Part shown: piece after piece, positions 60,252 through 64,000 of the stretch | Layout of the letters: each line of letters begins with the position of its first letter | How positions within the stretch are numbered: the stretch's first letter is position 1 | Assembly: GCA_026707405.1 (NCBI GenBank) | Contig: JAPOWW010000003.1 | Coordinates: 62,001 to 126,000 of the forward strand | Length of the DNA stretch: 64,000 nt | Source of the DNA: Chloroflexota bacterium | GTDB taxonomy: Bacteria > Chloroflexota > UBA11872 > VXNJ01 | Direction: 5' to 3' | The notes under the pieces: model-generated | The model's database searches: none | What the model saw: the letters and a program-made list of their open reading frames with translations, nothing else | What the model was told of the DNA's origin: nothing | Program-made: the position numbers and the translations under genes

Positions 60252-61058
60252 TCAACTCCCAAATTCGACGATGTCGTTCAGCACGTCTTCGAAGTCGTCC
60301 AGCACCGCCTCGACCATCGACTCCCCCGCCTCGTAGCTCGCGTGGCGCGAATCGCCGAGCACGCCGTTGTGGCTTCTGCGGTCGAAGTCCCACGAAACTC
60401 TGACGCCGCGGTTCCAGAAGGTCCGCCGCCTGTCTCCTTCCTCTTCGATCTTCGCGCCGGGCGCCAATGTGTGCACCTTCACGAGGTCGGGCCGCAAGTA
60501 CATCAGCTGGGACGTTTCGACCTCGCAGCCGTGCCCCACGAACTCGGACTTTTTTATCTGCGCCTCGATTTCGTCCGGTTCCAGGCTGTAGAGCGAGCAC
60601 GAGCCGAGGAAGTCCGGCGAAAGCTCCCGGCTCAGCAATTGGACGGCCATCCCCAGCAGTCCCTCGTTGCCGGTGTGAAAGTTGGTCAGCAGCCAGCGGT
60701 TCAAACCGTGCCGCTGCAACGACCTCAGAACGTCCCGGAGCACGCGTATTACGGTCTCGGGCTCCATCGTGATAGTGCCCGGAAACCCCATGTGATAGGG
60801 GGCGAAACCCCACGGCAATGGCGGCGCTACGAGCACCTTGGGCCATAGCCGCGCCGACGCCATTTTCGACATCTCGTAGGCCACTGCGGTGTCGGTCTCG
60901 AGCGCGGTGTTCGGGCCGTGCTGTTCCAGCGAGCCGACCGGTTGAATCACAAGCGCGATCTCGGGAAGCAGACTCGCCAGCTCCGGCGAGGACAGTTCCG
61001 AGAGTAACAGCGGCGCTCGTTGGGCGCGCAAAGTGTCTGGCATTTTCAACCTATGCAA
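60252..61058 (-). CDS. creatininase-family amidohydrolase (copy 1)
   Basis: 268 residues. The metal residues are kept: VGSLEQHGPNTALETDTAV, then TNFHTGNEG, where the usual HGGN is HTGN, and GCEVETSQLMYL. PPLPWGFAPYHMGFPGTITM is typical of the family. It probably opens an amide ring of an unknown metabolite. The start is uncertain (ATG at 61058 or the ATG at 61043). Its stop lies 20 bases before the TTG of copy 2. The two copies share a pattern but differ in length, so they probably act on different substrates or as a hetero-oligomer. Confidence 0.9.
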   Translation of the reverse strand: MHRLKMPDTLRAQRAPLLLSELSSPELASLLPEIALVIQPVGSLEQHGPNTALETDTAVAYEMSKMASARLWPKVLVAPPLPWGFAPYHMGFPGTITMEPETVIRVLRDVLRSLQRHGLNRWLLTNFHTGNEGLLGMAVQLLSRELSPDFLGSCSLYSLEPDEIEAQIKKSEFVGHGCEVETSQLMYLRPDLVKVHTLAPGAKIEEEGDRRRTFWNRGVRVSWDFDRRSHNGVLGDSRHASYEAGESMVEAVLDDFEDVLNDIVEFGS

Positions 61059-61150
61059 GGGTAGGCTGGATCGAACTGGTGGCGCAAAAAGGCTCCTCGC
61101 GCGTTACTTGGGCGGTATACGGAGGCGAACCCCGCGCAACCGGCTATCTG

Positions 61151-61927
61151 ATGCTGCTGGCAATCGACATAGGCAACACCAACATCACCATCGGGGCCTT
61201 CGATTTCCCCGACATCAGGCACTCGTGGCGGCTCAATTGCGACCGCTCCAGGACTGCCGATGAATTCGCGCTGCTACTGAAGTCTCTTATCCAATCGGCG
61301 GATCTCCGACCCGAAGATATCTCGACGGCGATAATCGGATCCGTGGTTCCGCCGCTGACCGACACCGTCGCCGGCTCCATACAACTGGCGTTGCGAGTCG
61401 AACCTAAGATCGCCAGGTCCAACTCGATTCCCGGTACGCGGCCCCTGGTGGACAATCCGCCCGAAGTGGGAATCGACCGCATGGCGAACTGCGTGGCGGC
61501 GCACGAGCGCCACGGCAGTCCGGCGATCATCGTCGACTTTGGCACGACCACCAACTTCGACGTAACCTCCGCCGACGGCCACTATGTAGGCGGGGTGATT
61601 GCTCCCGGAGTCTCCATGTCCATCGAATCCCTGTTTCAGGGAGCCTCGCAGCTTCCCAGGATTCAGTTCCGGCGTCCTGGGAAGATCGTCGGTGCCAACA
61701 CTGTCGCTTGCATGGAGGCGGGGGTCTATTGGGGATACGTGTACTTGGTGCGGTCGATGGTTGATGCGATAAGCGATGAGCTGGGCAATGACCCGCGTAT
61801 CATCGCAACTGGAGGATTGGCTCCCGCGCTGGTGAACGAGATCGAGTCCATCGACGACATCGACCCGGCGCTCACGCTCCACGGTCTCGCGATAATCCAC
61901 CAACGGTTGCAAGAGCAGAGCCGATGA
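61151..61927 (+). CDS. coaX: type III pantothenate kinase
   Basis: 258 residues from ATG at 61151, the usual CoaX length. An upstream extension is open to 60818 but lies antisense to the creatininase and is not used. The ASKHA fold motifs are clear: MLLAIDIGNTNITIGAFDFP, VVPPLTDTV, and IIVDFGTTTNFDVTSADGHY. It makes 4'-phosphopantothenate at the start of coenzyme A synthesis. Overlaps coaBC by four bases (ATGA). Confidence 0.95.
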   Translation: MLLAIDIGNTNITIGAFDFPDIRHSWRLNCDRSRTADEFALLLKSLIQSADLRPEDISTAIIGSVVPPLTDTVAGSIQLALRVEPKIARSNSIPGTRPLVDNPPEVGIDRMANCVAAHERHGSPAIIVDFGTTTNFDVTSADGHYVGGVIAPGVSMSIESLFQGASQLPRIQFRRPGKIVGANTVACMEAGVYWGYVYLVRSMVDAISDELGNDPRIIATGGLAPALVNEIESIDDIDPALTLHGLAIIHQRLQEQSR

Positions 61928-63123
61928 TCCTGAACGGCAAGCGAATCGTGCTTGGGGTGACCGGAAGCATCGCGGCGTACAAGGCTGTCTATCTGGCCAG
62001 CGCCCTCACGAAGTTTGGCGCCAGGGTCGATACGGTGATGACATCCGCCGCTGCCCGGTTCGTCGGCCCTGTCAGCTTCGAAGGTCTCACCGGCAGGCCA
62101 GCCTACACGAGCGTTATGCAATCGACGCCGGAGGGCGAGATAGCCCACGTGGCGCTCGGTTCGACCGCGCAGGCCGTCGTAATCGCCCCGGCTACGGCCG
62201 GCACCATCGCGCGGCTCGCCGCCGGAATGGCGTCCGACATCCTCACGGCTACCGTTCTATCCTCATCGGCGCCGGTCGTTATCGCGCCCGCGATGGAGTC
62301 CGAGATGTACTTGAGCGCCGTTACTCGCGAAAACCTCCAGACCCTCCAATCGCGGGGAGCCACCGTCGTCGAGCCGGAAACCGGCCGCCTCGCCAGTGGC
62401 CGCGAGGGGCCGGGGCGCATGGCCGAACCCGACCGGATCACCGACATTCTGCGCGGAATTCTGGGCAGAGACGGACCGCTCGCCGATCGAAAGATCGTCG
62501 TCACCGCTGGCGGCACCAGAGGACAGATCGATCCGGTCCGTTTTATCGGCAATCCGTCGTCGGGGCGTCAGGGGATAGCTATCGCCGCCGTGGCCCGTGA
62601 CCGCGGCGCGCGCGTGAGCCTCATACTGGGACATCACTCTCACCCGCCGCCGGCCGGCGTTCAACTACTGCACACCCCGACCTACGCGGCGATGCGGGAT
62701 GCTGTCATCAATGAAACCGCCGGCTGCGACGCGTTGATCATGGCGGCTGCCGTCAACGACTTCGAGGCCGCCCAGGCAAGTCCCGGCAAAATCAAGAAAT
62801 CAGGCACGGGCCTGACGCTCTCGCTTGCCGAAAACCCCGACTTTCTGCTGGATCTCAGCGACGACATGGTCAAAGTCGGATTCGCCGCCGAGACCGGCGA
62901 GTTGAAGAAGAACGCCGAATCGAAGCTGGCTGAAAAACGGCTCGACGCTATCGTTGCGAACGACGTCACGGAGGTGGGCGCCGGATTCGCGTCGCCGACC
63001 AATCACGTCAGGATTCTGAGACGCGGAGCCGAGTGGAATGACATTCCGCTCGGAACGAAAGAGTCGGTGGCTGAGAAGATCGTCGATGTGGTCCAGGATC
63101 TCGTGGGAGACCGGACCGGTTAG
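61924..63123 (+). CDS. coaBC: bifunctional PPC decarboxylase/synthetase CoaBC
   Basis: 399 residues. The N-terminal CoaC flavoprotein part (about 1-185) has LGVTGSIAAYKAVYLASALT and VIAPATAGTIARLAAGMASD, then LASGREGPGRMAEPD. The C-terminal CoaB part (about 190-399) has VTAGGTRGQIDPVRFIGNPS and IVANDVTEVGAGF. It joins cysteine to 4'-phosphopantothenate and decarboxylates the product. Directly coupled to coaX, so two consecutive coenzyme A steps are made from one transcript. Confidence 0.96.
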   Translation: MILNGKRIVLGVTGSIAAYKAVYLASALTKFGARVDTVMTSAAARFVGPVSFEGLTGRPAYTSVMQSTPEGEIAHVALGSTAQAVVIAPATAGTIARLAAGMASDILTATVLSSSAPVVIAPAMESEMYLSAVTRENLQTLQSRGATVVEPETGRLASGREGPGRMAEPDRITDILRGILGRDGPLADRKIVVTAGGTRGQIDPVRFIGNPSSGRQGIAIAAVARDRGARVSLILGHHSHPPPAGVQLLHTPTYAAMRDAVINETAGCDALIMAAAVNDFEAAQASPGKIKKSGTGLTLSLAENPDFLLDLSDDMVKVGFAAETGELKKNAESKLAEKRLDAIVANDVTEVGAGFASPTNHVRILRRGAEWNDIPLGTKESVAEKIVDVVQDLVGDRTG

Positions 63124-63159
63124 CGTCGGTATTCGCCCGCCTGCGCGGCAAGGGTAGCT

Positions 63160-63498
63160 ATGGAGCAAGAACAGGGGAACACTCCCGCCGGATCCGGCGA
63201 GCCGACCCCCAACGTCATGGAGCCCGTGCGGACGGTATCTGTAACCGACGCCTCTATCCGCCCGCCGCGGGTAGATTCTCCCTTGCCCCGGCCGGCGACC
63301 GTGCCGCCCGGACCGGTTGCGCCTCATGCCGTTGCCGCCCGCCCCTCCACGTTTTTGGGAGATCGAGGCGGTCATTCACAAACGCGTACTCCAGGCGTCG
63401 ACGCCCGCTGGCCGCTGACTCTGCTGGCTCTGCTCGTCGCGGGCATTGTGATCGGCGCCTTGGTCGGCTCGGTGCTCGCCGTCATCGCGTTTCCCTAG
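63160..63498 (+). CDS. small protein with C-terminal membrane helix
   Basis: 112 residues. The first 80 are rich in Pro and polar residues and probably unstructured. One helix at about 86-110 (LTLLALLVAGIVIGALVGSV) anchors it at the membrane, with almost no C-terminal tail. I know no family. It lies 36 bases after coaBC and 93 before recJ on the same strand, and could be co-transcribed. Confidence 0.55.
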   Translation: MEQEQGNTPAGSGEPTPNVMEPVRTVSVTDASIRPPRVDSPLPRPATVPPGPVAPHAVAARPSTFLGDRGGHSQTRTPGVDARWPLTLLALLVAGIVIGALVGSVLAVIAFP

Positions 63499-63591
63499 TC
63501 CGGTACAGGCGTTCCCGACTCCTGGGATGCCGGTACGCTTCCGCGATTACAATTCCCGTCGAGCCTCAACCGTTCCTTGGGGAGCCTTGGC

Positions 63592-64000
63592 GTGACTCTG
63601 AGCATCACCGGTAAGCGATGGGAAATCTCGAAGCGTGCCCCCAGGAGCGTTTTCAGCGAAAACGCTGACCTTCCTCCGCTCGCCGTCCAGCTTCTTCACA
63701 ACCGGTCGTACAAGAGCCGCGAGCAAATCGAATCGGTCCTGAATAATTCCGAGCCGCCGCACGACCCGTTCCTCATGTCGGGAATGGAAGAGGCTGTCGA
63801 GAGGATTCTTCGCGCCCTCCATTCCCGCGAGACCATCTGCGTTTATGCGGATTACGACGCTGACGGAGTCTCGGGGGCGGCCGTGCTTATCTCCATGCTT
63901 CGGTCGCTCGGAGCCGACCCGCGCTCCTACTTTCCCAAGCGTCTGGAAGAGGGCTACGGACTCAACGAGCGTGCGATCCGCGCGATCCGCGAGTCCGGGG
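63592..64000 (+). CDS. recJ: RecJ single-stranded-DNA exonuclease (5' part)
   Basis: The first 136 residues from GTG at 63592, cut off by the window end. After KRAPRSVFSENADLPPLAVQ, the first metal motif of the DHH phosphoesterases is visible: ICVYADYDADGVSGAAVLIS. RecJ degrades single-stranded DNA from the 5' end in recombination and mismatch repair. Normal RecJ length is above 550 residues, so most of the gene is missing from this window. Confidence 0.92.
   Translation, partial: MTLSITGKRWEISKRAPRSVFSENADLPPLAVQLLHNRSYKSREQIESVLNNSEPPHDPFLMSGMEEAVERILRALHSRETICVYADYDADGVSGAAVLISMLRSLGADPRSYFPKRLEEGYGLNERAIRAIRESG

Noticed and set aside
60818-61150. N-terminal extension of coaX
   Set aside because: The frame is open, but the added sequence is Arg/Pro/Ser-rich, lies antisense to the creatininase gene, and CoaX starts normally at MLLAIDIGNTN.
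1-64000. CRISPR arrays, integrases, transposases and phage genes
   Set aside because: I saw no regularly spaced repeats and no protein with recombinase or transposase motifs anywhere in the window.

Overview
The window reads as a high-GC chromosome segment from a member of the Chloroflexota, possibly a marine or sponge-associated lineage. This rests on several gene families. The sugar-binding lipoprotein has the Val-Glu-Lys repeat linker common in that phylum. There are two proteins with the DUF2298 (Chlor_Arch_YYY) membrane domain and an Agl23-like protein. PhyH-type dioxygenases and creatininase-family amidohydrolases are also present. No rRNA gene or species marker is visible, so the placement is an inference.

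Layout. 1-2400: toxin-antitoxin genes (HigA-like antitoxin, HicB-HicA) around a membrane pentapeptide-repeat protein. 2465-9190: a sugar ABC transporter, a gamma-glutamyltransferase and a GNAT enzyme lying between a broken copy of the 3' half of tRNA-Ala and the intact tRNA-Ala. 9481-12783: a small membrane protein, then a winged-helix regulator and membrane protein divergent from an ABC-2 exporter, with a promoter and palindrome between them. 12894-15170: a large exported protein. 15493-26606: an unusual lipid-tailoring neighbourhood with an MMPL transporter, two sterol C-24-methyltransferase-like enzymes, a GPP34 (GOLPH3-like)-cytochrome P450 fusion, a Rieske oxygenase, an FAD oxidoreductase, a membrane protein and a peroxiredoxin. 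26761-29357: a VapBC-type module and an orphan gene between a degraded and an intact tRNA-Ile. 29529-32976: a PhyH-like protein, YjbQ, LexA, an HD hydrolase, RidA and a complete transcription unit for a 19-residue peptide. 33157-44112: glycosyltransferase and membrane genes. 44128-57805: housekeeping genes (ComB, Apt, TldD/TldE, UDG, Obg, a foldase, S18-SSB-S6) and tRNA-Leu. 57868-61058: an apparent operon of two creatininases, a PhyH enzyme and a ferredoxin-like protein. 61151-64000: CoaX, CoaBC, a small membrane protein and the start of RecJ.

Two genes appear to be selenoprotein genes that ordinary gene calling would truncate. One is a peroxiredoxin (24896-25384, minus) with an in-frame TGA exactly where the peroxidatic Cys belongs. 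The other is a [2Fe-2S] ferredoxin-like protein (57868-58257, minus) with an in-frame TGA inside a Cys cluster. Both have a strong hairpin just after the TGA. TGA is an ordinary stop for many other genes here, so global recoding is unlikely.

The lipid neighbourhood has methylation, P450, Rieske and flavin enzymes plus an exporter. It has no squalene epoxidase or cyclase in the window. It could therefore modify sterols made elsewhere in the genome or taken from the environment or a host. The substrate is inferred, not shown.
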